The notes: generated from the letters alone by a model not told the origin. DNA of 45,072 nt from an uncultured Prevotellaceae bacterium (GCA_902784565.1 CACZVE010000011.1:1-45072), one strand, 5' to 3'. Positions 1 to 9,195 are shown, counted from the first letter of the stretch. A program made the numbers and translations.

Positions 1-120
1 TGGGTGAAGAAATCCCGCCCCCGGGAAAACATGCCCCGGATTCAGGGCAAAACATTCTGCCCTCAGGAAATTATCCCCTGAATCCGGAGCAAGAAATTCT
101 GACCCCAGAATATCTTCTCC
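1..120. repeat. Degenerate ~42-bp tandem repeat remnant
   Basis: Two related blocks lie about 42 bp apart. Each is built around a dyad of the form TGCCC-GGATTC-AGGGCA (clear copy at 32-49, a second near 74-90). The reverse complement resembles the longer repeat array at about 16.2-16.75 kb, which has the same period. The block is cut by the window edge, so its full size is unknown. Apart from a possible decayed reading frame just downstream of the nucleotidyltransferase gene, positions 121-274 show nothing recognisable. Confidence 0.5.
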
Positions 121-274
121 GGTTTTTAGGCAAGATTTTACACAGGGGGACAGGAACGTGTGTACTGGAACTGTGTACGCAGTTGTTTTGAGGATTCAAC
201 ATTATATCGATTTCTCCCATGCATCCCAGTCTATGTCCGATAGAAAACTGGCAACATGTTCTTTTTATTTGTCA

Positions 275-574
275 TTAAGCGGCTCTCTCATATATTAGGA
301 TTTTATCACGATCAACACTCTCACGGGCAAAATCCATCAGGCCCTTTACCGTAACCAGGTCAACTGGCAGACCGAGTAAATCTTGCAGGTCGAGGTGCAT
401 ACCACTTAATTTGAATAAACCGACGGGCTGCGACCTGTCGACTTGAATCAGTATGTCCACATCAGAGTCTTCGCGCTGTTCGCCACGAGAGTACGAGCCA
501 AATATCCATGCCTTCAAAATGGGTTGCTTCTTGAAGTAATTGGCAATCAGTTGTTGCATCTCTTGGGTAGCCAT
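275..574 (-). CDS. MNT-type nucleotidyltransferase domain protein (orphan)
   Basis: A small minimal nucleotidyltransferase (NTP_transf_2) of about 99 residues. The core motif GSYSRGEQREDSDVDILI is present, with the two metal-binding aspartates of the G-S-x(n)-D-x-D signature. Members of this family usually act as the antitoxin half of HEPN/MNT pairs and add nucleotides to the HEPN toxin. The in-frame TTG at 602-604 overlaps a TATCTTTGC promoter box, so it cannot be the start. ATG at 574 (or 578-580) is preferred. No DUF86/HepT partner is visible on either side. The short downstream stretch on the same strand contains only stop-interrupted reading, so the partner may have been lost. Confidence 0.8.
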   Translation of the reverse strand: MATQEMQQLIANYFKKQPILKAWIFGSYSRGEQREDSDVDILIQVDRSQPVGLFKLSGMHLDLQDLLGLPVDLVTVKGLMDFARESVDRDKILIYERAA

Positions 575-600
575 AAGCATTTCTGTTTGTTGTTTCTGCT

Positions 601-609
601 GCAAAGATA
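601..609 (-). promoter_or_regulatory. Bacteroidota -7 box (TATCTTTGC) for the MNT gene
   Basis: TATCTTTGC on the minus strand, with a TTG about 20 nt upstream. It matches the TTG-N20-TAnnTTTGC form used throughout this window. The predicted transcript start lies about 20 nt before the ATG at 574. Confidence 0.6.
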
Positions 610-675
610 GAAAAAAAACACATAGACTCCAAATAAAAAAGGCAAAAAAGTAAATAAGTAGCCAGATGCAAATAA

Positions 676-864
676 AAGTTCTCGATAATGAGTCGATTTT
701 TACTTTTTTCCTTCCATGGAATGGATGATGAGAATACCCTCGACCATCCTGAGCGTATCACACCGAAGAATGGTACATTAAAACTGGATGTCGGCAAGGG
801 CTCTACGCTGCTCCTTGACGACATCCCTGCCATGTCCTTCCGTTTATATAAGGTGAAGAAATAA
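676..864 (+). pseudogene. C-terminal remnant of a glycoside hydrolase (GH51-like)
   Basis: An open stretch runs from just after a stop at 673-675 to a TAA at 862-864. From about 718 it encodes residues such as GMDDENTLDHPERITP, followed by a short beta-rich tail ending SFRLYKVKK. This resembles the C-terminal beta-sandwich of alpha-L-arabinofuranosidases (GH51), where a D-E-N-T/P-E-x-I/V-x-P segment precedes the last strands. No upstream body of such an enzyme exists, so I read it as a 3' remnant left by a deletion or rearrangement. The family call rests on similarity by eye of about 45 residues and is tentative. Confidence 0.45.
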
Positions 865-1335
865 TTATTTCTGCCAGAAACGGGAGGTGATATCCTCAAA
901 CTCGCCCGTGTCGTTCTGGCGGTAGAGGCGCTGGTTGGTGGTTGGTTGCTTGAGGGGGCCTAAGTGCTTGAGATAAGGTCCTATCTTGATATAGTCGAAA
1001 TCGGTCTTGTTGACTGCTGATGTAATGCGTACACGTCCGCTATACCACGCCACCTTATACTGCGGGTGCTCCTCGTGGATGTACTGCGCCAGCATGTCCA
1101 CACCCTTGGGGTCGCCGTCGCCCCCCATGAAGGCGATGCACGTGATGTTACGCCCATACTGACTGACAAAGGCATCGATGGCATCGGTGTTCAGGGGCAG
1201 GCCGATGTCCTCCCAGAGATAATGGCTGTGACACCCCGGACAGTGACACGGGCAATTCGAGATGTTGATTGCCAGTGTCACTTCGTCGGGTATCTCCTGA
1301 AACACGATGCCGGTGTTAACGTATTTTAGCATCAT
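865..1335 (-). CDS. nrdG: Anaerobic ribonucleoside-triphosphate reductase activating protein
   Basis: A radical-SAM activase that uses a [4Fe-4S] cluster and S-adenosylmethionine to install the glycyl radical on NrdD under anaerobic conditions. The CX3CX2C cluster motif sits in NCPCHCPGCHSH near residues 27-37. A glycine-rich FMGGDGDP segment follows, as in the SAM-binding region of NrdG. The length of 156 residues is normal for the family. It lies directly downstream of nrdD on the same strand with a 2-base gap, so the two are co-transcribed and probably translationally coupled. The start is ATG-ATG; either codon is possible. Confidence 0.95.
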   Translation of the reverse strand: MMLKYVNTGIVFQEIPDEVTLAINISNCPCHCPGCHSHYLWEDIGLPLNTDAIDAFVSQYGRNITCIAFMGGDGDPKGVDMLAQYIHEEHPQYKVAWYSGRVRITSAVNKTDFDYIKIGPYLKHLGPLKQPTTNQRLYRQNDTGEFEDITSRFWQK

Positions 1336-1337
1336 GA

Positions 1338-3434
1338 TCAGTTAGCATGGGCATAGTAACGGCGTGAGGCTTCTTCCTGACGGGCCTGGGAGAAGTTGGA
1401 TACACGCTTCAGGTATCCGATGATACGGGTCATGTAGTCGACGTTCTTCGAGTGACAGTTCGGGCACTCATGCAGGTAACGCTTGTCGATATGACCACAC
1501 TCGTTGCACACGGTGTTGGGGATGTTGAACGTGAAGTAGTTGCACCCCTCCTTGGCAGCGACCTTCAACAACTGGGCATACTGTTCCTTCGACAGATGCT
1601 CTTCGAGATTCATGTGCAGGGCAGAGCCTCCCGTCAGGTGCTCGATATAAGGTGCACCGTGCAGTTTGAACTTGTCGATGATGGTCAGCGAGTCATCCTC
1701 GACCACATAAAAATACGAGTTGTAGCAGTCGCGCGGCACGAAGTAGCCGTCCTCACGATCCCACTTGGCGTGCTTCACACCCACATTCTCGGCAGGGATC
1801 ATCTCGCAGTTGAACATCACATCCTTTGTGCGGTACTGTTTGTTGTACTTCTCGATGAGTCCGAGGATGCCCTGTACGAAGTGCAGATAATCGTCGTTAG
1901 GCGTGATCTTCAGACCCATGAACTCCGCAGCCTCCACCAGTCCGTTGATACCGATGGTGAGGTACTGGCGCCCGATGTTGATATAACCAGCATCGAAGAG
2001 GGGCAACATACCACGCGCCTGCAGTTCCTTCAGGTTCTCGTTGTAGGCGAGTTGTACCTTGTGGCAAAGGTCGATGATGCCGCCGAGATACTCCAGGTAG
2101 TCCATCTTGTGGTTGACGGCATACTGGATGCAGCGGTTCAGGTTGATGGTGAGTACGGACTTAGAACCCGTGCTGACACCACCTGCACCGAGGGTGTAAC
2201 TGAAACCATTGTCCGTGATCTCGTTGCGCAGACGGCAACAAGAACTCAGTGAGTCGGCATTGTCACTCATATAAGTGAAGAAACTGTGACCCTCACTGTA
2301 CATCTCTGCCGTGAAGTCACCCCACTCCTTGTCCTTGCACTCACCGTTCTCGTCGACGAGCAGTGCCATCGTCTCCACAGGGAAGGTGAGCATGGTCTTG
2401 GTGCGTTCCTTATTGAACCACTTCATGAAACGCTTCTGTAACCAGGACAAACCCTCCCAGTCGGGCTTCGAACCGTCGGGGAAGTAGAACTCGCCGAAGA
2501 TACTCTCGAAATAGTACTTGTCGTAGTAGGCCACGTTCCAGAACACAGCCTGGTAGTTACGAGCACCTGTGGGTTGGTTGAGGGTGTAGACGATCTGCTC
2601 GAAATAGTCGGTGATGACCTTGTCGATGGTACGCTTCTTCAGCGAGAGGTCGGCCTGCTGCTCGGGATGCTTCCAGTAGTCGAGTCCGTACTCCTTGCCG
2701 ATGAAGTAGTTCATGTACATCAGGAACTCCGGTGTGGCACAGGCACCACTCAGCATGGAGGATACCATGAAGACCATATTGACGAAGCCGCCTGCAAACG
2801 ATTTGAGGTTCGTGGGTGCCGTCGAGTTGCCGCCAATCTCGGTGGTACCGTTGATGAGCCAGGGGTACATCGTGATGGAGGCGCAGTAGTTGGCCAACGA
2901 AGTCTCGTCGTTCTTATATATAAAATGGTGGGTTAACTTGTCAATGTATTCATCGGCTAAGGGTTTGCCGTACATCTTCTTGATGCGGTCGGTGAGCAGA
3001 CGACGGTTCAGACGGATGAAGTTCGACTTGGGCAGTTCACCGATGAGCGTGGCGATATTCTTGTGCTCCACGTTGGCATTGGCATCGTACTTCGAACCGG
3101 TGGCGGCGTTTACCGACTCAGTGTACTCGGAGAGGAACATCATCTTCTCTAAGGTATCACGATCCTCGGAGTGCAACTGACGATAAAGGATAAACGACTT
3201 AGCCACATTGTAATATCCCTCGCGCATGAGTGCTTCCTCCACCTGGTTCTGGATTTCCTCCACGGTGATGTCGTCATGCATGTCGAGGTGGTTCAGAATC
3301 TTGGACACGATGCCCAAGTCTGCAGGTTCTTTTACGCTTTCAAATGCTTTTACGATCGCATTCATGATCTTGTCGAGTGAGAACTGATCCTTCGTTCCGT
3401 CTCTTTTCGTGATGGTAAAGTTCTTAATTTCCAT
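1338..3434 (-). CDS. nrdD: Anaerobic ribonucleoside-triphosphate reductase
   Basis: A class III reductase that makes deoxyribonucleotides without oxygen. The 698 residues begin with an ATP-cone (KRDGTKDQFSLDKI, about residues 10-95) that senses dATP/ATP. The glycyl-radical barrel follows, with the Cys pair in SLSSCCRLRN. The C-terminus carries a four-Cys zinc site (CNECG and CPNC) and then the glycyl-radical loop RIIGYLKR. The neighbour nrdG supplies the activase. The promoter box is at 3550-3558, and two tandem inverted repeats at 3472-3540 lie between promoter and start codon, suggesting leader-located control. Strand and length fit an intact gene. Confidence 0.96.
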   Translation of the reverse strand: MEIKNFTITKRDGTKDQFSLDKIMNAIVKAFESVKEPADLGIVSKILNHLDMHDDITVEEIQNQVEEALMREGYYNVAKSFILYRQLHSEDRDTLEKMMFLSEYTESVNAATGSKYDANANVEHKNIATLIGELPKSNFIRLNRRLLTDRIKKMYGKPLADEYIDKLTHHFIYKNDETSLANYCASITMYPWLINGTTEIGGNSTAPTNLKSFAGGFVNMVFMVSSMLSGACATPEFLMYMNYFIGKEYGLDYWKHPEQQADLSLKKRTIDKVITDYFEQIVYTLNQPTGARNYQAVFWNVAYYDKYYFESIFGEFYFPDGSKPDWEGLSWLQKRFMKWFNKERTKTMLTFPVETMALLVDENGECKDKEWGDFTAEMYSEGHSFFTYMSDNADSLSSCCRLRNEITDNGFSYTLGAGGVSTGSKSVLTINLNRCIQYAVNHKMDYLEYLGGIIDLCHKVQLAYNENLKELQARGMLPLFDAGYINIGRQYLTIGINGLVEAAEFMGLKITPNDDYLHFVQGILGLIEKYNKQYRTKDVMFNCEMIPAENVGVKHAKWDREDGYFVPRDCYNSYFYVVEDDSLTIIDKFKLHGAPYIEHLTGGSALHMNLEEHLSKEQYAQLLKVAAKEGCNYFTFNIPNTVCNECGHIDKRYLHECPNCHSKNVDYMTRIIGYLKRVSNFSQARQEEASRRYYAHAN

Positions 3435-3471
3435 ATCGTTGTTTCTTTAATAATTTAGGCTCATCCCGCAC

Positions 3472-3540
3472 AAAAAGTTTTCCGTTTTGGGAAACTTTTT
3501 TGTTTTGAACTTTCAAAAAGTTGTCCGTTTTGGAAAACTC
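3472..3540 (-). promoter_or_regulatory. Two tandem inverted repeats in the nrdD leader
   Basis: Copy 1 (3472-3501) is AAAAAGTTT-TCCGTTTTGGG-AAACTTTTT, and copy 2 (3515-3540) repeats AAAAAGTTGTCCGTTTTGG-AAAAC. The copies start 43 bp apart, about four helical turns. They lie downstream of the predicted transcript start, so they could be repressor operators or RNA hairpins. They do not resemble the NrdR box as I know it. The gene-specific regulator is unknown. Confidence 0.6.
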
Positions 3541-3549
3541 TATTCGGCT

Positions 3550-3558
3550 GCAAAGATA
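3550..3558 (-). promoter_or_regulatory. -7 box for nrdDG
   Basis: TATCTTTGC on the minus strand, about 115 nt upstream of the nrdD start. This gives a long leader that contains the two inverted repeats. Confidence 0.6.
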
Positions 3559-3619
3559 CAAAAATATCCCAAAAACCATATCATTTTAAATCTTAAAATT
3601 TATAAAAAAATGAATTTAA

Positions 3620-3651
3620 TTGGTGGTGTCGGAGAAAAGTATTATCTTTGC
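3620..3651 (+). promoter_or_regulatory. Promoter of the RND efflux operon
   Basis: TTG at 3620-3622, a 20-nt spacer, then TATCTTTGC at 3643-3651. The start codon is 22 nt downstream. Confidence 0.75.
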
Positions 3652-3672
3652 ACACAAAACAAATCATGTGCA

Positions 3673-4695
3673 ATGAAGAAAGTAATTATTCTGGCTCTTG
3701 CCTGTTGTCTGATGGCAATCGGCTGCGGTGAAAAGAAAGAAAAAGGGGTCAAGGCTCCGACGAGAGTGAAGACGCTGATAGTCTCGCCTGCTTTTGTGGA
3801 CAATGCCCAGACCTATGTGGGTATCGTGGAGGAGAATGAAGGGACTGCCGTCAGTTTTACCAGCATGGGTGTGGTGAAACGGATGCTCGTGAGTGAGGGA
3901 CAGGCTGTCGGTCGCGGACAACTGCTTGCGGAGATGGACGACACCCAGGCCCGCAACCTGTTGACTGGTGCCGAGGCTCAGATGACCCAGGCCAACGATG
4001 CCCTGCAACGATACAGTATGTTACACGACAACGGCTCGTTGCCCGAGGTGCAGTGGGTGGAGATACAGAGTAAGGTGGCCCAGGCAAAGTCGCAGTTGGA
4101 AGTGGCTAAAAAGAATCTGGCTGACTGTCGTCTGACGGCACCCGTCAGCGGCATCATCGGACAACAGCAGGTGAAAGCAGGCGAGACGGCTCTGCCCTCG
4201 CAGGCTGTTGTTACCATCTTCGATATCAGTAGTGTGAAAGTAAAGGTGGCTGTACCGGAGGCGGAAGTGGATGCTATCAGCAGCACTACGCCGACAACCA
4301 TCCATGTGGAGGCTGTAGGCAAACAGGTGAATGGCGGACGGATAGAAAAGGGAGTCGTTGCCGATGCCCTCACGCATACCTATGATATACGTATACGCGT
4401 GAGCAATAGTGACAGGAAACTACTTCCCGGTATGGTAGCCAGTGTCCGTTTCATGACAGAGGGCTCACAGGGTATCAACGGGAAATCGTTGCCAGTGACA
4501 GCCGTACAGAAGGCTGCCGATGGGAGTATGTTTGTATGGACAGTTTCCAAAGACAGTACCGCCCATCGCGCCAAGGTGACCATCGGCAGTACGAATGGAA
4601 ACAATGTGGCCGTCACCGAGGGGCTTGACATGGGACAGCGTGTCGTTATCGAGGGTTATCAGAAACTGAGTGAAGGAACGAAGGTGGTCTATTAA
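3673..4695 (+). CDS. RND efflux membrane-fusion (periplasmic adaptor) lipoprotein
   Basis: HlyD/AcrA-type adaptor that links the inner-membrane pump to the outer-membrane channel. ATG at 3673 is chosen because the promoter box lies just upstream (3643-3651) and because it gives a lipoprotein signal ending AIGCGEKK. The upstream in-frame extension would have to start before the promoter. A biotinyl-lipoyl half (VKRMLVSEGQAVGRGQ), an alpha-helical hairpin, the second lipoyl half (LTAPVSGIIGQQQVKAGE) and a beta-barrel follow. It is the first gene of a three-gene operon with the RND pump (14-base gap) and the channel. Confidence 0.93.
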   Translation: MKKVIILALACCLMAIGCGEKKEKGVKAPTRVKTLIVSPAFVDNAQTYVGIVEENEGTAVSFTSMGVVKRMLVSEGQAVGRGQLLAEMDDTQARNLLTGAEAQMTQANDALQRYSMLHDNGSLPEVQWVEIQSKVAQAKSQLEVAKKNLADCRLTAPVSGIIGQQQVKAGETALPSQAVVTIFDISSVKVKVAVPEAEVDAISSTTPTTIHVEAVGKQVNGGRIEKGVVADALTHTYDIRIRVSNSDRKLLPGMVASVRFMTEGSQGINGKSLPVTAVQKAADGSMFVWTVSKDSTAHRAKVTIGSTNGNNVAVTEGLDMGQRVVIEGYQKLSEGTKVVY

Positions 4696-4709
4696 ATTGA
4701 AAATTGTAA

Positions 4710-7700
4710 ATGAGCAAGATGAATTGGCTGAAATGGCCACTGGAACACTATTCCATCACGCTGCTGATTATCCTGATATTGTTTGTGATGGGTATCTTCG
4801 GGATGTACACCATGCCGAAGGATGAGTTCCCCCATGCCACCATCCGTCAGGGTGTGGTGGTAGCCGTCTATCCGGGTGCTACCTCGGAAGAAGTGGAACT
4901 GCAGGCAGCGCGTCCGTTGGAGCGTTACCTCTTCACCTTTGGTGAGGTGAACCGTACCAAGACCACCACCACTTCGCAGAACGGCATGTGTATCGCGATG
5001 GTGAAACTGAATGACGATGTGAACAATAAGGATGAGGTGTGGAGCAAGATCAAGCATGGACTGAATGCTTTCAAGTCGCAACTGCCCGCAGGTGTCCTCG
5101 CCATCGTGGTCAACGATGACTTCGGTAACACCTCCGCCCTGTTGATTGCCATCGAGAGTAGCCAGCGCAGTTACCGGGAACTGAAACAGTACAGCGACGA
5201 CCTGAGCGACCGTCTGCGGCGTATCCCCTCTGTCGCCAACGTGAAACTGTTTGGTGAACAGAAACAGCAGATTAGTCTTTATATCGACCGGCAGCGGTTG
5301 CAGGCCTACGGCATCGGACAACAAATGCTCTTTTCCCGTTTGCAGTCGCAGGGTATCACCACGATGAGTGGCAGCGTCAGCGACGATGATCAGCAGATAC
5401 CCATCCACATTGAGAATACGGACGACTCCGAAGAGGAGATTGCCAACCAGATCATCTTCTCCGACCCTGCCACTGGTAAGGTGGTTAGGGTGCGTGACGT
5501 CGCTACCGTCAAAAGGGAATACGACCCGATGTCGAGTCGTATCGAACAGGACGGGCACCCTTGTGTATTGTTGTCGATGGAGATGACGCCAGGGAATAAT
5601 GTGGTGGAGTACGGCAAGGAGGTGGACAAGGTGCTCAACGACTTCCGTCAGAACGAACTGCCTGAGGATGTGAATGTCACTCGTATCGCCGACAAACCGA
5701 AGGTGGTGAGTAAGAGCATCCGTGACTTCGTACGTGACCTGCTCATCGCCATGTTGATCATCATCCTTGTCATGATGGTGCTCTTCCCGTTGCGCTCCGC
5801 CATCGTGGCAGCCATCACCATCCCACTCAGTACATTTGTCAGCGTGTCTATCATGTATATGATGGGTATCGAACTGAACATCGTGACACTCGCGGCGATG
5901 ATTGTCGTGTTGGGAATGATTGTGGATAACAGCATCGTCGTCATTGACGGCTACTTAGAATATTTAGGCAAGGGCTACGAACCCAAACAGGCTGCCATCG
6001 ACTCCGCCAAACAGTACTTTATGCCGATGATGCTGGCTACAATCTGTATCTGCGCCATCTTCTATCCCTTCCTCATCACGATGAAGGGCATGTTCCACGA
6101 CTGTCTGAAGGATTTCCCCATCACCATCACCATCAACCTCATGGTGTCACTCTTCCTGGCGGTTGCCGTGATACCGTTCCTAGAGGTGCTGATCATCAAG
6201 CCCGACAAGGTGAAGACAGGCGGTAACGCCATCACCAAGTGGGTGCAGAGAACCTACGACAAAGCACTCGACTTCACCTTCGCCCATCCCTGGATCACCA
6301 TCGGAGGGGGCCTTGCGGTGATCTTGCTATCGCTGCTCATCGTGCCGACATTGAAGATACGACTCTTCCCCTACGCCGACCGCGACCAGTTTGCGGTGGA
6401 GATCTTCCTGCCTGACGGCAAAGGACTGGCAGAGACGGAGGCGATAGCCGACTCCGTGCAGCATGTCTTGGAGAAGGACGAGCGTATTACGGGTATCACA
6501 GGCTTCATCGGTTGTTCTTCGCCACGATTCATGGATGCCTATGCGCCTCAGATGGCAGGTAACAACTATGCGCAGTTTATCGTGAACACCACCTCCGACG
6601 GAGCGACACTCGATCTCCTCGCGAAATACCAGCCAATGTTGGGTGAGGCCTTCCCCAAGGCTTACGTGAAATTTAAGCGCCTTGACTATTTGGAGGTCAA
6701 CGAACTGGAGTATCGTTTCTACGGCGACAATCTCGACTCGTTGCACGTGGTGGCGGAACGTCTGATGGAACGGATGCGGGAGATGCCGGAGTTAGAGTGG
6801 GTACATACCGACTACTTCCAGCCCTATCCGATTATCAATGTGGAACTCGACCCCGTGACTTCCGCTCAGTTGGGTATCACACGTACCACGGCACAACTCG
6901 CCCTGACAGCCACGTCAAGTGACCTGCGGGTGGGACAGATCTGGGAAGGTAACTACGAACTGCCTATCATCGTGAAGGATGATACGGATATGACCTTCTC
7001 CGACATCGCCAACCTCGGTATCTCGTCGCCCACTTCGATGGTATCCTCTGCCGTCCGACAAGGTAACAGCACCGTGCCGCTGCGACAGATTGCGAAGGTA
7101 CAGCCCCAATGGAGTGAGAGCCGTATCATGCATCGTGGGGGTGAACGTTGTATCACCGTCACGGCACAGTTTGTACAAGGCGTCTTTACCGCTCCTGTCG
7201 AGAACCGGATTGCCGAGATCATGCAGAAGGAGATCGAACTGCCGCAGGGCATCCGCTGTGAGGTAGGCGGTGAGATAGAATACGGCGACGAGGCCCTGCC
7301 GCAGATATTTGGAGGTATTACTATCGCGATGATCATCGTGTTCTTCTTCCTGCTGTTTAACTTCAAGAAATACGGTGTCACCACTGTCTGTATGGTGGCC
7401 CTCGCATTGATGACACCTGGTGCATTGATCGGTCTGGGACTGATGAACCGTGCCTTGGGTCTGACCTCCATCTTCGGCCTCATCACACTGATGGGAATGA
7501 TCATGCGTAACGAGATCCTCATTTTCGAACACGCCATTGACCTGATAAAGAAATATGTGGCAGAACACGGTAACTGGACGGTGGATCGTGAGGGCTATAA
7601 TAATGCCGTGAAACAGGCTGCCTACGATGCCGGTAAGCGTCGTATGGTGCCGATCTTCCTCACCACCGCCACCACGGCAGTCGGTGTGGTGCCGATGATC

Positions 7701-7820
7701 ATCGCCCAGAGTTCGTTCTGGATGCCTGTGGGTGTCACTATCTTCGCAGGCGGCATCGGCTCACTCATCATGGTGGTCATCATGCTACCCGTCATCTATT
7801 GGAAAGTAAACCTCAAATGA
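4710..7820 (+). CDS. RND family efflux transporter permease
   Basis: AcrB/MexB-like proton-driven inner-membrane pump of 1036 residues, a normal length. TM1 is at residues 13-33 (SITLLIILILFVMGIFGMYT). The large periplasmic porter domains alternate with two six-helix bundles. TM4 carries VLGMIVDNSIVVID, where the usual Asp-Asp pair of HAE1 pumps is Asp-Asn, a variant seen in other RND subfamilies. It is preceded by its adaptor and overlaps the channel gene. The substrate cannot be read from sequence; drugs, bile-type amphiphiles or metabolites are possible. Confidence 0.94.
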   Translation: MSKMNWLKWPLEHYSITLLIILILFVMGIFGMYTMPKDEFPHATIRQGVVVAVYPGATSEEVELQAARPLERYLFTFGEVNRTKTTTTSQNGMCIAMVKLNDDVNNKDEVWSKIKHGLNAFKSQLPAGVLAIVVNDDFGNTSALLIAIESSQRSYRELKQYSDDLSDRLRRIPSVANVKLFGEQKQQISLYIDRQRLQAYGIGQQMLFSRLQSQGITTMSGSVSDDDQQIPIHIENTDDSEEEIANQIIFSDPATGKVVRVRDVATVKREYDPMSSRIEQDGHPCVLLSMEMTPGNNVVEYGKEVDKVLNDFRQNELPEDVNVTRIADKPKVVSKSIRDFVRDLLIAMLIIILVMMVLFPLRSAIVAAITIPLSTFVSVSIMYMMGIELNIVTLAAMIVVLGMIVDNSIVVIDGYLEYLGKGYEPKQAAIDSAKQYFMPMMLATICICAIFYPFLITMKGMFHDCLKDFPITITINLMVSLFLAVAVIPFLEVLIIKPDKVKTGGNAITKWVQRTYDKALDFTFAHPWITIGGGLAVILLSLLIVPTLKIRLFPYADRDQFAVEIFLPDGKGLAETEAIADSVQHVLEKDERITGITGFIGCSSPRFMDAYAPQMAGNNYAQFIVNTTSDGATLDLLAKYQPMLGEAFPKAYVKFKRLDYLEVNELEYRFYGDNLDSLHVVAERLMERMREMPELEWVHTDYFQPYPIINVELDPVTSAQLGITRTTAQLALTATSSDLRVGQIWEGNYELPIIVKDDTDMTFSDIANLGISSPTSMVSSAVRQGNSTVPLRQIAKVQPQWSESRIMHRGGERCITVTAQFVQGVFTAPVENRIAEIMQKEIELPQGIRCEVGGEIEYGDEALPQIFGGITIAMIIVFFFLLFNFKKYGVTTVCMVALALMTPGALIGLGLMNRALGLTSIFGLITLMGMIMRNEILIFEHAIDLIKKYVAEHGNWTVDREGYNNAVKQAAYDAGKRRMVPIFLTTATTAVGVVPMIIAQSSFWMPVGVTIFAGGIGSLIMVVIMLPVIYWKVNLK

Positions 7821-7822
7821 TT

Positions 7823-9157
7823 ATGAGAAAGATATTAGCAATCATAGTCTGTGCCGTCTGTTGCTGTGCCACAGCAACAGCCCAGACCTATACGCTGGAA
7901 CAACTCAAAGCCGCTGCCCTCCAGAACAATATCGCCACGCGCAGTGCCCGTCTCAGTATTGATGCTGCCCAGCAACAGCGCAAGGAGGCCTTCACCAAGT
8001 ATTTTCCCAATGTCAGTGGAACGGGCCTATGGTTCAATGCCAACAAGGGCATGGCCCAGACCACTCTCAACCTTGCTGAGAACATCTCGCCTGAACTGGG
8101 TGCTGCTCTGGCACAGAGTCTGCCTCCCGAGGCCCTCGTTGCCTTGGGCAATCCCATCGATGTATCGATGATGAAGAACGGTACCATCGGTTCACTGATG
8201 GCGGTACAACCCGTCTTCGTGGGGGGGCGGATCATCAACGGCAACAAACTGGCGAAGGTCGGTGAGGAGGCCAGTCGTCTGCAACTGCAACTGTCGGAAA
8301 ACGAGGTAGAGAAGACCACCGAACAGTATTACTGGCAGATCGTTTCTTTGCAAGAGAAACTGAAAACCGTCGATGCCGTGATGACCCTGTTGAACGATAT
8401 CACAAAGGATGTGGATGTGGCCGTCCGTGCCGGTGTCGCCATGCGCAACGACCTGTTGCAGGTACAACTGCGTCAGAACGACATCGAGAGTCAGAAACTG
8501 AAACTCAACAATGCCCTGAGCATCGTCCGCCTGTTGTTGGCCCAATATTGTGGACTGAGCAGTGCGGAGTTTGAAATCTCTCACCAGACCGAGGATGCGC
8601 AACCGCTTCCTGCAACGGGAATGGGATCTCTCTCCTCCCTGCCAGAATACCAACTCCTTGGCAAGCAAGTCGAGGCTGCCAGTCTCCAAAGGAAGATGAC
8701 TGTCGGTGAGAACCTGCCATCCGTATCTGTCGGTGCAGGCTATAATTACCACAACCTGCTTGATAAGGACCACTCCTTTGGTATGCTCTTTGCTACTGTC
8801 AGTGTACCCATTTCCGACTGGTGGGGTGGTTCCCATGCCATCAAACGCAAGAAGATTGAACAGCAGAAGGCCGAAGAACAGTTGGCCGACAACTCCAAAC
8901 TGTTGGAAATCCGGATGCAGAAAGCCAGGAACGATGTCGAGGAAGCTTACCAGCAACTGGCTATTGCTCAGCGTAGCATCGAACAGGCAGAGGAGAATCT
9001 CCGTCTGAACCGCAACTTCTATCAGGCTGGCACCTCCAAGATGAGCGACCTGTTAGAAGCACAAATGCTCTACCAGCAGGCTTGCGACAAACGCACCGAT
9101 GCCTATGCCGACTATCAGAACCGACTCTTGGAATACCGCCACGCCACAGGGCAATAA
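7823..9157 (+). CDS. TolC-like outer-membrane efflux channel
   Basis: Outer-membrane efflux protein (OEP family) that completes the tripartite pump. The start is one of two in-frame ATGs: 7817 overlaps the pump stop as ATGA, and 7823 begins the signal peptide MRKILAIIVCAVCCC...ATAQ. An upstream TTG is unlikely. Two OEP repeats with long coiled-coil helices are visible, one rich in Q/E around residues 150-200 and the other near residues 340-440. There is no Cys lipobox after the signal. At the 3' end no strong terminator hairpin is seen before the convergent lrp-type gene. Confidence 0.92.
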   Translation: MRKILAIIVCAVCCCATATAQTYTLEQLKAAALQNNIATRSARLSIDAAQQQRKEAFTKYFPNVSGTGLWFNANKGMAQTTLNLAENISPELGAALAQSLPPEALVALGNPIDVSMMKNGTIGSLMAVQPVFVGGRIINGNKLAKVGEEASRLQLQLSENEVEKTTEQYYWQIVSLQEKLKTVDAVMTLLNDITKDVDVAVRAGVAMRNDLLQVQLRQNDIESQKLKLNNALSIVRLLLAQYCGLSSAEFEISHQTEDAQPLPATGMGSLSSLPEYQLLGKQVEAASLQRKMTVGENLPSVSVGAGYNYHNLLDKDHSFGMLFATVSVPISDWWGGSHAIKRKKIEQQKAEEQLADNSKLLEIRMQKARNDVEEAYQQLAIAQRSIEQAEENLRLNRNFYQAGTSKMSDLLEAQMLYQQACDKRTDAYADYQNRLLEYRHATGQ

Positions 9158-9195
9158 GCCAAAAGTCGCTGATATATTCATCCGGCAACGGACAT

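Noticed and set aside
121-274. HEPN partner gene downstream of the MNT gene
   Set aside because: A short frame ending near 200 on the minus strand reads like a protein tail but is broken by a stop close to the MNT gene and shows no HEPN motif.
1452-2252. 266-codon plus-strand frame over nrdD
   Set aside because: Shadow of nrdD; no start signals and no family resemblance.
3487-3672. Longer start for the efflux adaptor
   Set aside because: It would begin upstream of the promoter box at 3643-3651 and destroy the lipoprotein signal.
4692-5558. 288-codon minus-strand frame over the RND pump gene
   Set aside because: Antisense shadow of the pump with His/Asp-rich composition and no recognisable motif.
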